Shown: positions 19,378-28,306, counted from the stretch's first letter. The stretch is DNA of 64,000 bases from UBA10649 sp963700745 (GCA_963700745.1 CAVOYT010000002.1:346751-410750), one strand, 5' to 3'. Notes: generated by a model from the sequence alone, not told the origin. Program-made: numbers and translations.

Positions 19378-21270
19378 TCACAGGGTCTCGTCGGCCGTGG
19401 GGTCGGACGCCAGCGTCTCGATCGCGGCGGTGATGGCCTCGACCAGTTCCGTGGACTTGAAGGGCATGCCGCGCACCTGGTTGATGCCGACGATGTCGAC
19501 CAGGAACTTCGCCCGTAGGAGCATCGACAGCTGGCCGAGGTTCATCTCCGGGACGAGGACCCGGCGGTAGGAACGCAGGACATCGCCGAGGTTGCGGGGG
19601 AAGGGGTTGAGGTGCCGCAGGTGCGCCTGGGCCACCTTGATGCCCGTGCGACGCGTGATCTCGGTTGCCGCGCCGATCGGCCCGTACGTGGATCCCCAGC
19701 CGAGGACGAGGACCTCGGCGTCGCCGCTCGGGTCGTCCACGACCAGGTCGGGGATGGTGTCGGCGATCGCGTCGACCTTGGCCTGGCGCAGGCGCACCAT
19801 CCGGTCGTGGTTCTCCGGGTCGTAGGAGATCTCGCCCGTGCCGTCTGCCTTCTCCAGGCCGCCGATCCGGTGCTCCAGACCCGCAGTGCCGGGCACGGCC
19901 CAGGGCCGCGCCAGGGTGTCGGGTTCGCGCAGGTAGGGCCAGAACTCCTCCGTGCCGTCCTCTGCGACGTGGTTGGGCCCCGTCGCGAAGCCGGGGTCGA
20001 TGACGGGGAGCGTGGTGACGTCGGGGATGAGCCACGGCTCGGAGCCGTTGGCCAGGTATCCGTCGGAGAGCAGGAACACCGGGGTGCGGTACTCGACGGC
20101 GATCCGCGCCGCTTCCAGGGCGGCGTGGAAGCAGTCGGATGGCGACTGCGGGGCGACGATCGGGACCGGGGACTCGCCGTTGCGCCCGAACATCGCCTGC
20201 AGCAGGTCGGACTGCTCGGTCTTGGTCGGCAGCCCGGTCGACGGTCCGCCGCGCTGCACGTCCACGATGATCAACGGCAGCTCGAGCGAGACGGCGAGAC
20301 CGATGGACTCGGACTTCAGGGCGATGCCCGGTCCGGACGTGGTCGTCACGGCCAGCGCGCCGCCGTAGGCCGCGCCGATCGCCGCGCCGACGCCGGCGAT
20401 CTCATCCTCGGCCTGGAAGGTCATCACGCCGAAGCGATGGTTCTTGGCCAGCTCGTGCAGGATGTCCGAGGCGGGGGTGATCGGATACGAGCCCAGGAAC
20501 AGCGGGAGCCCGGACCGCTGGGCGGCGGTGATCAGCCCGAAGGCCAGCGCAGGGTTGCCACTGACGTTCCGATACAGGCCGGCGGGGAGGGCGGCCGGGG
20601 CCACCTCGTACTGGATGGAGAACGACTCCGTCGTCTCCCCGAATGACCAGCCGGCCTCGAACGCGGCCAGGTTGGCGGCCAGGATCTCGGGCTTGCTGCC
20701 GAACTTCTGCTTGAGGAAGTCGCGGGTGCCGTCGGCGCCGCGCGAGTACAGCCACGACAGCAGGCCCAGCGCGTACATGTTCTTGGCGCGCTCGGCCTCC
20801 TTCTTGGTGAGGTCGAACTCCTTGAGGGCCTCGACCGTCTGCGACGTCAGCGCGACCGCATGCACGTTGAACTGGTCGAGTGAGCCGTCCTCGATCGGGT
20901 TGCTCGTGTAGCCGACCTTCTCCAGGCTGCGCTTGGTGAACTCGTCGGTGTTCACGATGAGATCCGCGCCCCGAGGCAGGTCGTTGATGTTTGCCTTGAG
21001 GGCCGCGGGGTTCATGGCGACGAGCACGTTGGGGTCGTCGCCGGGAGTCGTGATGTCATGGTCCGCGAATGCCAGCTGGAATGCGGAGACCCCGGGCACG
21101 GTTCCGGCTGGCGCGCGGATCTCGGCCGGGAAGTCGGGCAGCGTGGAGAGGTCGTTGCCGAGCCCTGCGGTCTCGGAGGTGAATCGGTCCCCGGTGAGCT
21201 GCATGCCGTCACCGGAGTCCCCGGCGAACCTGATGACGACGCGATGGAGGCTGACGACCTGCTTGCTCAC
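19378..21270 (-). CDS. korA: 2-oxoglutarate:ferredoxin oxidoreductase alpha subunit
   Basis: Fused gamma-alpha subunit partner of KorB. The start is taken as GTG at 21270 because AAGGGGAG lies 3 bases before it; an upstream in-frame ATG at 21318 has no such site. The protein has 630 residues. The N-terminal gamma-like domain (RFAGDSGDGMQLTGDRF) covers about residues 10-180. The alpha domain then carries GSYPITPASDILHEL, FQAEDEIAGVGAAIGAAYGG and QRGGPSTGLPTKTEQSDLL. The enzyme allows a ferredoxin-linked step in the TCA cycle, an alternative to NAD-linked 2-oxoglutarate dehydrogenase. It is divergent from the NuoB-like gene across a 226-235 base gap. Confidence 0.93.
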   Translation of the reverse strand: MSKQVVSLHRVVIRFAGDSGDGMQLTGDRFTSETAGLGNDLSTLPDFPAEIRAPAGTVPGVSAFQLAFADHDITTPGDDPNVLVAMNPAALKANINDLPRGADLIVNTDEFTKRSLEKVGYTSNPIEDGSLDQFNVHAVALTSQTVEALKEFDLTKKEAERAKNMYALGLLSWLYSRGADGTRDFLKQKFGSKPEILAANLAAFEAGWSFGETTESFSIQYEVAPAALPAGLYRNVSGNPALAFGLITAAQRSGLPLFLGSYPITPASDILHELAKNHRFGVMTFQAEDEIAGVGAAIGAAYGGALAVTTTSGPGIALKSESIGLAVSLELPLIIVDVQRGGPSTGLPTKTEQSDLLQAMFGRNGESPVPIVAPQSPSDCFHAALEAARIAVEYRTPVFLLSDGYLANGSEPWLIPDVTTLPVIDPGFATGPNHVAEDGTEEFWPYLREPDTLARPWAVPGTAGLEHRIGGLEKADGTGEISYDPENHDRMVRLRQAKVDAIADTIPDLVVDDPSGDAEVLVLGWGSTYGPIGAATEITRRTGIKVAQAHLRHLNPFPRNLGDVLRSYRRVLVPEMNLGQLSMLLRAKFLVDIVGINQVRGMPFKSTELVEAITAAIETLASDPTADETL

Positions 21271-21505
21271 TGGCTCCCCTTGATCGGGCTTGTGGTGCGT
21301 AGATCGGGCGGTTCGCACCGCGGTCCCACAGCCGTCACGGATAGATGCTAGGACTTCCTACGAGACTACACCCGAATCCGTTGAACGTCGCGACCGTATC
21401 TCAATGCTGTCTCAGCGAGATCCGGGCCTGCTCGCCTCGCTGAAGTGTGCATGCCGTTGGGCCGGATTGCCGGACCGCGCGGGCGGCCGGAATAGGGTGA
21501 CCGGT

Positions 21506-21939
21506 GTGATCGGCACCCTGAGCGCCCGGCGGGTCTTCCGGCTCGCGGACGTGCCAGACGTGCGGGTCGTCATGGCGACTCTCGGCCTGGCGTGCTGCGC
21601 CATGGAGGTCGAGTCGGCGGTGCGGATGGGCCTGCTGGTCGAGGACGACCGGGAACCTGCCGAGGCCGATCGCACGGTGCTGCTCGTGGCGGGCACGGTG
21701 ACGGATGCCCTCGTGCCGGCCGTCAGGGCCGTCCTGGCTGACCTGCCGGCGGACACGGCGGTCGTGTCATTCGGGGCCTGCGCGGGCACCGGCGGGCCGT
21801 ACTGGGATGCCCCGACGGTGACGAAGGGCGTTGACCAGCTGGTCTCGGTGGAGCGGTACATCGCAGGGTGCCCGCCCCGCCCAGACGCCCTGTCGCCGGA
21901 CTTCGGTCGGTCGCCCTTCACGGCGGGATCGGATCATGA
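21506..21939 (+). CDS. NuoB-like orphan Fe-S subunit, one frameshift near 21891
   Basis: Short homologue of the NuoB/[NiFe]-hydrogenase small-subunit family, about 144 residues against about 180 in NuoB. All four N2-type cysteines are present: the CC pair at 30-31 (LGLACCAMEVES), Cys92 (GACAGTGGPYW) and Cys122 (AGCPPRPDAL). As written the frame runs to 21958 with an unlike tail. Restoring one G after the DAL codons (21890-21892) gives VAGLRSVALHGGIGS and a stop at 21937-21939, which forms an exact ATGA overlap with the next gene. The start is GTG 21506 or GTG 21497, with AGGGTGA nearby. It is divergent from korA and leads a B-C-I-like cluster. This is not a copy of the main nuo operon gene, which lies outside the window. 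Confidence 0.82.
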
Positions 21940-22412
21940 CCGCGGTCGACCGAGGTGACTGGCTCGGCACCCTGTCCGGGTTCCACGCCGCCGGTCTGAC
22001 CTACCTCGACCTCCTGACGGGGATCGACCGCGGCGAGGGTGTCGAGGTGCTCGTTCGGGTCGTCGACCCTGCTCACGTCGTTGAGCCCGCCGCCGTCGAG
22101 CTGGTCACGACCCTCGTGCCCACCGCAGATCCGCGGCTGCCCAGCCTGGCCTCCGTGTACCCGGCGGCCTCCTGGCATGAGCGCGAGACCGCTGAGATGT
22201 TCGGGATCGTGTTCGATGGCCACCCGGACCCCCGGCCGCTGCTGCGCCGGACGATGCTCGGTGCCCCGCCCCTGCTCAAGTCCACGGTCCTCGCCGCCCG
22301 GGTCGTGACCCCGTGGCCCGGCGCCTCGGAGCCCGAGACCGGACGCAGGTCCTCGCGTCGCCACCAGCCCCCCGGCGTGCCCGAGGGTTGGCTGCAGCAG
22401 GAGGCGACATGA
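21936..22412 (+). CDS. NuoC-like orphan subunit
   Basis: Protein of 158 residues with the NuoC (30-kDa complex I / hydrogenase HycE-N) fold. It is recognised by LASVYPAASWHERETAEMFG and IVFDGHPDPRPLLRR, the family's most conserved stretch. The N-terminal 70 residues carry the usual acidic strand-rich region. The C-terminus is short and ends in a basic, Pro-rich tail (PPGVPEGW) with no fusion to a NuoD-like domain. ATG at 21936 overlaps the repaired NuoB-like stop, and its own stop overlaps the NuoI-like start (ATGA), so the three are translationally coupled. Classification to family is firm; the complex it belongs to is unknown. Confidence 0.83.
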   Translation: MTAVDRGDWLGTLSGFHAAGLTYLDLLTGIDRGEGVEVLVRVVDPAHVVEPAAVELVTTLVPTADPRLPSLASVYPAASWHERETAEMFGIVFDGHPDPRPLLRRTMLGAPPLLKSTVLAARVVTPWPGASEPETGRRSSRRHQPPGVPEGWLQQEAT

Positions 22413-22735
22413 CCACCCCGCACGGCGTCATTGCGCTGATTCCCGAGGCGTGCACCTCGTGCATGATCTGCGTTCGCGAGTGTCCCTCCTGGTGCATCAC
22501 CGTTGACAGCCATCCGGAGGAGGTGAGCGAGCCGGGTGCGCGTCGGCCGCGCACCGTCAGCGTCCTCGACAACTTCACCATCGACTATGGCCTGTGCATG
22601 TACTGCGGGATCTGCGTCGACGTGTGCCCCTTCGACGCGCTCGAGTGGGCTCCGGACGTGGACTACAGCGCACGCGACCGAGCCGACCTGGTCCACGACA
22701 CCGAACGACTCGCCGGGTGGGTGCCGCATGAGTGA
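22409..22735 (+). CDS. NuoI-like two-[4Fe-4S] ferredoxin subunit
   Basis: Polyferredoxin-type subunit of 108 residues with two complete 4Fe-4S motifs: CTSCMICVREC (Cys15, 18, 21, 25) and CMYCGICVDVC (Cys63, 66, 69, 73). It lacks the N-terminal amphipathic extension of canonical NuoI and is about 80 residues shorter. It has a GGAGG ribosome site and overlaps the NuoC-like stop. Together with the NuoB- and NuoC-like proteins it would give a chain of three [4Fe-4S] clusters. In complex I and energy-converting hydrogenases such a chain leads from ferredoxin or NADH to the active-site large subunit, which is not encoded here. Its neighbour on the other side of the divergent promoter is ferredoxin-reducing KorAB. 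Confidence 0.85.
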   Translation: MTTPHGVIALIPEACTSCMICVRECPSWCITVDSHPEEVSEPGARRPRTVSVLDNFTIDYGLCMYCGICVDVCPFDALEWAPDVDYSARDRADLVHDTERLAGWVPHE

Positions 22736-23204
22736 CCTGTCCAGCCTGACTCCGATGGATCTGCTCGAGGAGCGACGCCTCGCATCCGAGCTGTTCAACT
22801 ACGTGTGGGCCCTGCTTGACACCGCTGACCGCACGCCCGAGCAGGACGCCGCGATGATCCATGCGGCGCACGCCAGTCGGTGGCACTGGGGCCGCGTGGG
22901 CGGACCTGAGCAGCAGGCCGTGGGGGAGTGGCAGTGCAGTCGGGTGTACGCGGCACTGGGTCGCCCGGAGCCGGCGCTGTTCCACGCACGGCGCTGCCTC
23001 GAGATCAGCGCCGTGGACGGGGTGGACCCGTTCGTCGAGGCATCCGCGCATGAGGCCATGGCGCGGGCGCTCGCGATCGCCGGGGACATGGACGGGGCGC
23101 GTGCCGAGCGGAACGCGGCCTATGCGCTGGCCGTGGATCTGGAGGACGACGACGACCGGGGCGTGATCGAGGGCGACCTGGGGACTCTGCCGATACCTGA
23201 CTAG
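22728..23204 (+). CDS. Uncharacterised helical (TPR-like) protein of the NuoBCI-like cluster
   Basis: Protein of 158 residues starting at ATG 22728, overlapping the NuoI-like gene by 8 bases, hence probably its functional partner. It is predicted all-helical and soluble with no signal peptide or cysteine cluster. The pattern WHWGRVGGPEQQAVGEWQ, YAALGRPEPALFHARRCL and EAMARALAIAGDMDGARAE resembles tetratricopeptide pairs. The C-terminus is acidic (EDDDDRG). I do not recognise a named family. A chaperone or assembly-type role for the Fe-S trio is possible, but only from context. Confidence 0.75.
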   Translation: MSDLSSLTPMDLLEERRLASELFNYVWALLDTADRTPEQDAAMIHAAHASRWHWGRVGGPEQQAVGEWQCSRVYAALGRPEPALFHARRCLEISAVDGVDPFVEASAHEAMARALAIAGDMDGARAERNAAYALAVDLEDDDDRGVIEGDLGTLPIPD

Positions 23205-23277
23205 CGACACGGCCTTTCCTCCACGAGCGGCCCTTCCCCCTGTCGATCTCGGCATACTGTCGCCAGGGGGTGACTAC

Positions 23278-24886
23278 GTGTCTGATCTCCACTCCATCGC
23301 GCGCGGCTGGCCCGCCTGGGCGTTTGCGGCCGCCGTACTGGTTCTCGGTGGGGCGGACGCGGTCACTTCGGCGGACGTGGTGCTGCTCGGCTTCCTCGTG
23401 ATCCCGGTCGTCGGCTCGGTCGTGCTCGCGAGTCCGATGTTCACCGCATTGCTGACGGTGGAGGCGATCGTCCTTGCCCTGATCTCAAGTGGTGTGAATG
23501 GCTACTCCGCGGGCGAGGTCTTCCGTCGGTTGACCGTGCTCATCCTGTCCGGCGTCGTCGCGGCGCTCCTCGCTCGCTACGTCAGGTCGGTCCGGGCCGA
23601 GCTGGACTCCGAACGGCACCGCTTCCGCTTGCTTGCGGAGAACGCCACGGACGTCGTGGCGCACGCCGACGTCGACGGGGTCATCGATTGGGTGTCGCCA
23701 TCCGTGACGTCACTTCTGGAATGGGCCCCAGGCGACATGGTCGGGCGGCGCGTCTTCGACTTCATCCATCCCGATGACCTGGCGGACATCCTGGCTGCCC
23801 AGGGGCAGCTGGTCGAGAGCGGTGCCCTGAACTACGAGGCGCGCCTCCGTGCTGCGAGCGGAGGCTACCGATGGATCGTCTCGCACGTGCAGCTGCTGCG
23901 CGACGACTCGGGTGTGCCCGTCGGGCGAGTCGCGGGGTGGCGTGACGTCCAGACCGAGCATGAGGCTCGAGCGGCCATGGAGGCGTCCGAGGAGAGGTAC
24001 CGGCTGCTCGCCGATAACTCATCGGATGTGGTGGTCCATGTCCGCGGGGACAGGATCCTCTGGATCTCGCCGTCGCTCAGCGTGATGCTGGGCTGGAGTC
24101 CGGACGAGTGGATCGGGCACCTGATCACGGAGTTCTGGCACCCGGACGACCGGCCGGAGATGGAAGCCGCTCGCGCACGAATCGAGAGCGGGGACGCGAC
24201 CCTCCTACGGTCCCGAGTCCTCGCGCGGGACGGGACCTATCACTGGCAGGAGTTCCACGCTCAGCTCTACCTCGATGCCAGCGGCCGCCCGGACGGAGTG
24301 TCGGCCTCGTTCCGGACCATCGATGCCGAGGTGCGAACGGAGCGTGAGCTCGAGCGCCGGGCCCGGTTCGATGACCTCACCGGAGTGCTCACCCGCAATG
24401 AGGCACTGGACCGCCTCAACGTCGTCGGTCGAGGAGGTCCGGCGACCCGGTGGCCGCGGTGCGGTCCTGTTCATCGACGTGGATGGGTTCAAGCAGCTGA
24501 ACGACAGGTACGGCCACGGCGCTGGCGACGACGTGCTGCGCTCCATCGCGGAGCGAGTCAGGGCCTCTGTGCGCTCGGGGGACACCGTGGCGAGGATGGG
24601 CGGAGACGAGTTCGTTGTCATCCTCGAAGGAATCAGTGACATTGCCGAGGCCGAGGTGGTGGCGGAGAAGATGCGCAGAGCCAACAAGGCGCCGGTTCCC
24701 ACGAGCGAGGGCGACCTCGAGACGACCATCAGCATCGGGGTGACGCTGATCGACCCGGGCGAGACCGTGGACGAGATGATCGCGCGCGCCGATGAGGCGA
24801 TGTTCGCCGCCAAGCGCCTCGGCCGCGATCGGGTGGTCAGCCTCGCCGTGTCGGAACCGTCACCGGCCCGTCGGTCTGGGATCTAG
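23278..24886 (+). CDS. Membrane PAS-PAS-GGDEF diguanylate cyclase, one frameshift near 24437
   Basis: Predicted cyclic-di-GMP synthase. GTG at 23278 follows AGGGGGTGA. The first ~105 residues contain four hydrophobic helices. Two PAS/PAC domains follow (about 115-235 and 240-360; each has HPDD near the core end), then a GGDEF domain. As written the frame fails after ALDRLN. Removing one extra base near 24437 joins it to RGAVLFIDVDGFKQLNDRYG and the intact catalytic loop RMGGDEFVVIL. There is no EAL domain. The repaired length is about 535 residues. The stop codon shares a palindromic CTAG with the stop of the convergent yajQ gene. Confidence 0.88.
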
Positions 24887-25374
24887 CGGTAGTTGTCGAA
24901 CTGCACCGCGAAGTCGAGGTCGGCGCCCTTGACCAGGGCCTGCACGGCCTGCAGGTCGTCGCGGCTCTTGCTCGTCACCCGCAGCTCGTCGCCCATGATC
25001 TGGGTCTTGACCGACTTGGGTCCCTCGTCGCGGATGAGCTTGCCGAGCTTCTTCGCGTGCTCCTGGCTGATCCCCGCCTTGAACACGCCGCCGATCTTGT
25101 ACTCCTTGCCCGAGGACCTGGGCTCCTCGGCCTCGAAGGACTTCAGGCTGAGCCCTCGCTTGATGAGCTTCTCGCGGAAGACCTCGAGGGCGGCCTTCGC
25201 CCGCTCCTCGGTGCCCGAGGTGATCTCGACCGCGAGGTCGCCCTTCCACTCGATGGTGGTCCCGGTGTTCTTGAAGTCGTAGCGCTGCGAGAGCTCCTTC
25301 GCCGCCTGGTTGAGGGCGTTGTCCGCCTCCTGCCGGTCGACCTTGGACACGATGTCGAAGCTGCTGTCAGCCAT
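24883..25374 (-). CDS. yajQ: YajQ-family nucleotide-binding protein
   Basis: UPF0234/YajQ protein of 163 residues, full length and well conserved: ADSSFDIVSKVDRQEADNAL at the N-terminus, SQRYDFKNTGTTIEWKG, then GKEYKIGGVFKAGISQEHAKKL and the C-terminal DLDFAVQFDNYR. ATG at 25374 follows GAGGAGG. The upstream in-frame extension is not family-like and is excluded. YajQ homologues bind nucleic acids, and one in Xanthomonas is reported to be a cyclic-di-GMP effector. Here it is convergent with a diguanylate cyclase gene, which makes that link worth noting but does not prove it. Confidence 0.94.
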   Translation of the reverse strand: MADSSFDIVSKVDRQEADNALNQAAKELSQRYDFKNTGTTIEWKGDLAVEITSGTEERAKAALEVFREKLIKRGLSLKSFEAEEPRSSGKEYKIGGVFKAGISQEHAKKLGKLIRDEGPKSVKTQIMGDELRVTSKSRDDLQAVQALVKGADLDFAVQFDNYR

Positions 25375-25421
25375 GGATCCTCCTCGGGTACCGGGACATT
25401 CTGTCAGGGGAGGCGGCGCGG

Positions 25422-27473
25422 TCAGACGGGCTGGTCGCGCAGGAGCGGGGCGGGGAACGTCGGATCCGGGCCGTCGAGCTCGCGCGCGAGGCGATGCCCG
25501 TCGAAGACCGCCTCGGAGATCCATCGCGGGGACTGAGCGTCACCGATGAGGTGCACCTGCTCGATGCCCGCCTCGCGCAGGGCGTCGGGGTCGGCGACGA
25601 GCTCGCGGTAGACCGTGTCGACGGGCACCTCGTGCGTCACCAGGACCAGGTCGTCGACGTCGAGACTCCACGGATCGCCGTACTGCGGTCTCGCCGGAGA
25701 CTCCCATGGGCGTGCGGGCGAGCACGGTGATGCCCGGATGCATCGTGACGCCGACGTCGTGGAGGTGCTGCCGCAGCATCGTCCCCTCGAGGGTGCCGTC
25801 CGACATGGGCGAGACCACGGCATCGGTCGCGACGAGGTGGACGTCGTATCCCTCACCGGCGAGCAGCTCAGCGATGCCCGGTCCGACGTAGTAGCCGTCG
25901 CAGTCGTAGACGGCGACGCGCTGGCCGCGGGGCCGATCGCCCTTCATGATCCGCTCAGGCGTCAGCGATCCGGCGGCATCGTCGATCGGGCGCGCGCGCC
26001 CCGGCTGCGTCCCGTCGTCGGACCAGCGGCTGCCGGTGGCCACGATGACGATGCTGGCGCCGTAGTCGAGGATGTCCGTCGCCGACAGGGACCGACCGGT
26101 GATGACGTCGACGTTGGCGAGCTGGTCGAGCTGCGTGCTGTCGCCAGTCGGCGATGCGTCCCCAGTCGCCGAGCGTGGGCAGTCGCCGGGTCCAGCGGAT
26201 GCGGCCGCCGATCTCGTCCTCGGCGTCCACGAGGTGCACGGCCGCGAAGCCGCGCCTGCCCAGCACCATGGCGGCCTCCATCCCGGCCGGGCCGGCGCCG
26301 ACCACGAGTACGGCCCGCTCCGGGCTCGGGAGTGGGGTCGAACCTCTCCGGATGCCAGCCGCGGCGGAACTCCTCTCCCGCGGTCGCGTTCTGGACGCAG
26401 CCGACGTGGCCGAAGTCCTCCTCCTTGAGAATGCAGACGTTGGCCCCGGTGCACTCGCGGATGTCGCCGAGCCGCCCCTCCGCGATCTTGCGCGGCAGGA
26501 ACGGGTCGGCGATCGCGGGTCGCGCAGCGCCGATGAGGTCGAAGTCGCCGGACCTGATGACGGCGGCCATCTGGTCCGGGCTCGTGTAGCGGCCCACGCC
26601 GACGATCGGCTTGCCGGTGGCCTCGCGCACCCGGGACGTCCACGGCAGCTGGTGGCCCTCGGGGTAGTAGCGGGACGTCCCGGAGTCCTCCGGCCATGAG
26701 CCGACGGTCACGTCGAACAGGTCGACGAGCGGGTCGGCCATGCGGACGAACTCGAGCATCTCCTCGATCCGGACACCCTTGATCTCCCGGCGACCGTCGA
26801 CGCAGATGCGGGTGGCGATGGCACAGTCGTCCCCGACGGCGTCGCGCACCTGCTCCAGGGTCTCGAGCGCGAACCGGGCCCGGCCGGCGAGCGTCCCGCC
26901 GTAGCCGTCCGTGCGCCGGTTGGACCACGTGGACAGGAACTGGGTCAGCAGATAGCCGTGCGCGCCGTAGACGTAGACGATGTCGAAGCCGGCGTCGCGT
27001 GCGCGCCGGGCACCGGCCACGAAGTCGGCCTGGACGCGCTGGATGTCGTCGAGGGTCATCTCGCGGGCCGTGGAACCCCATCTGATGCTGGCCGTCGACG
27101 GGCTGGGCGCGATGCGCGTGTGCCGAGTGGAGACGTTCGCGCTCGAGTTGCCGCCGTGGTAGAGCTCGAGGCCGGCCAGCGAGCCGTGGGCGTGGATGGC
27201 GTCGGACGTGAGTCGCAGCGCAGCCACGTCGCGCTCGTCGCGGATGTAGGCCGCCACGTAGGGCGCCTCGTCGGCGTCGGCCGACACCGGCGCGTACTCG
27301 ACGCACACCCCGCCCCAGCCGCCCTCGGCCTTGATCCCGCGGAAGGCGGCCTGGGTGCGTGGCTTGCCGGAGCCGAACCCGGACGCATGCGGCACCTGGT
27401 AGAAGCGGTTGGGCAGCGTCTTGGGGCCGATCGTCACCGGCTCGAACAGGATCGCGTGACGAGGGTCGAGCAT
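25422..27473 (-). CDS. Trimethylamine-dehydrogenase-like FMN/Fe-S/FAD oxidoreductase, three frameshifts
   Basis: Two-part flavoprotein of the old-yellow-enzyme / trimethylamine dehydrogenase (TMADH) family. The N-terminal TIM barrel (about 1-390) has NRFYQVPHASGFG, VYVYGAHGYLLTQFL (Tyr/His pair) and SWPEDSGTSRYYPEGHQ (Trp/Asp pair). Residues 341-359 carry the Fe-S region, CTGANVC and then GC. The C-terminal half is a disulfide-reductase-like FAD/ADP domain with VVGAGPAGMEAAMVLGRRGF and IGDAQSPRWISEAVFDGHR. Extra bases near 26320, 26137 and 25684 each break the frame, and removing each restores family sequence; the product then has about 682 residues. ATG 27473 sits 7 bases after GAGGG. Unusually, the second of the four expected [4Fe-4S] cysteines is Ala. 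The substrate is probably an amine but unproven. Confidence 0.87.
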
Positions 27474-27490
27474 GCGCATACCCTCGCACA

Positions 27491-28135
27491 GTGACGTCGC
27501 CCATGCTGCTGCTTGATCTCGACCGGACACTCGTCGATCTGCAGTCCTACACCGACTATGCCGGAGCCCTCGCCGACGTCGAGCGGCTGATCGGAGCATG
27601 GAGCGATGCCGACGTCCCGGACACGGACTGGGACCGTCCGACTCAGGCGTGCATGGCGGTGCTGCACTCGATGCTGGGCGACTCGCGCTGGTACGAGATG
27701 TCGGCGGTCATCGCCGAGCACGAGCGCGCCGCCATCCCGCAGTCTGTCGCGATGCCTACCGTGACCGCCTCGATGGATGCTCTGCGGAGCGTGCCCGTGG
27801 CCGTGGTCACGTTGCTGCCCGTCGATGTCGCCACCGAGGTTCTGATCGCCCACGGGATCGGGGTGGGACCCGGGCAGCCGGTCGACCTCGTCGTCGGTCG
27901 TGACGCGTCGATCCGGCCGAAGCCGTGGCCCGATGGACTGCTCGCGGCATGCAGCCGCCTTGGCGGATCGACGGCGGATGCCACCATGATCGGTGACTCG
28001 TCCTGGGATGAGGAGGCGGCGCGTCAGGCAGGGATCGCGTTCGTCGGCGTCCCGAGCTCGCCGTCCGGCTTCCCGGCAGGGGTGACCGTCGAGCCGACCC
28101 TTGAAGCGGCTGTCGGTCGCGCGCTGGGGGAGTGA
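27491..28135 (+). CDS. HAD-superfamily hydrolase
   Basis: Predicted phosphatase of the haloacid dehalogenase superfamily, 214 residues. Motif I is LLLDLDRTLVDLQ (nucleophile and acid/base aspartates), motif II is the Thr in VVTLLP, motif III is the Lys in RPKPWPDGL, and motif IV is MIGDSSWDEEAARQAG. A helical cap lies between motifs I and II. The start is uncertain: GTG at 27491 or ATG at 27503, neither with a clear ribosome site. It is divergent from the TMADH-like gene with only 17 bases between them. The substrate is not identifiable. Confidence 0.8.
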   Translation: MTSPMLLLDLDRTLVDLQSYTDYAGALADVERLIGAWSDADVPDTDWDRPTQACMAVLHSMLGDSRWYEMSAVIAEHERAAIPQSVAMPTVTASMDALRSVPVAVVTLLPVDVATEVLIAHGIGVGPGQPVDLVVGRDASIRPKPWPDGLLAACSRLGGSTADATMIGDSSWDEEAARQAGIAFVGVPSSPSGFPAGVTVEPTLEAAVGRALGE

Positions 28136-28183
28136 CCCCGGCGGCCGCGCCGGTATCCCTGTGTATCCTGCTGCCTGCGTCAC

Positions 28184-28268
28184 GGCAGGTTGCCCGAGCG
28201 GCCAATGGGAGCGGACTGTAAATCCGTCGGCTTTGCCTTCGAAGGTTCGAATCCTTCACCTGCCACCA
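28184..28268 (+). tRNA. tRNA-Tyr (GTA)
   Basis: Class II tRNA with a long variable arm. The acceptor GGCAGGT pairs with ACCTGCC (28258-28264), the discriminator is A at 28265, and CCA is encoded. The anticodon loop CTGTAAA gives GTA. T-arm GGTTCGAATCC is canonical. Confidence 0.96.
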
Positions 28269-28271
28269 CGC

Positions 28272-28306
28272 GTGCGGGCCCGGTCCTCATCGGATCGGGC
28301 CCGCAC
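28272..28306. terminator. Hairpin terminator after tRNA-Tyr
   Basis: Perfect 11-base stem GTGCGGGCCCG / CGGGCCCGCAC with a 13-base loop directly behind the tRNA. There is no U-tract, as often in high-GC genomes. It lies between the convergent tRNA gene and the small gene at 28318-28473, so it may serve both. Confidence 0.7.
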
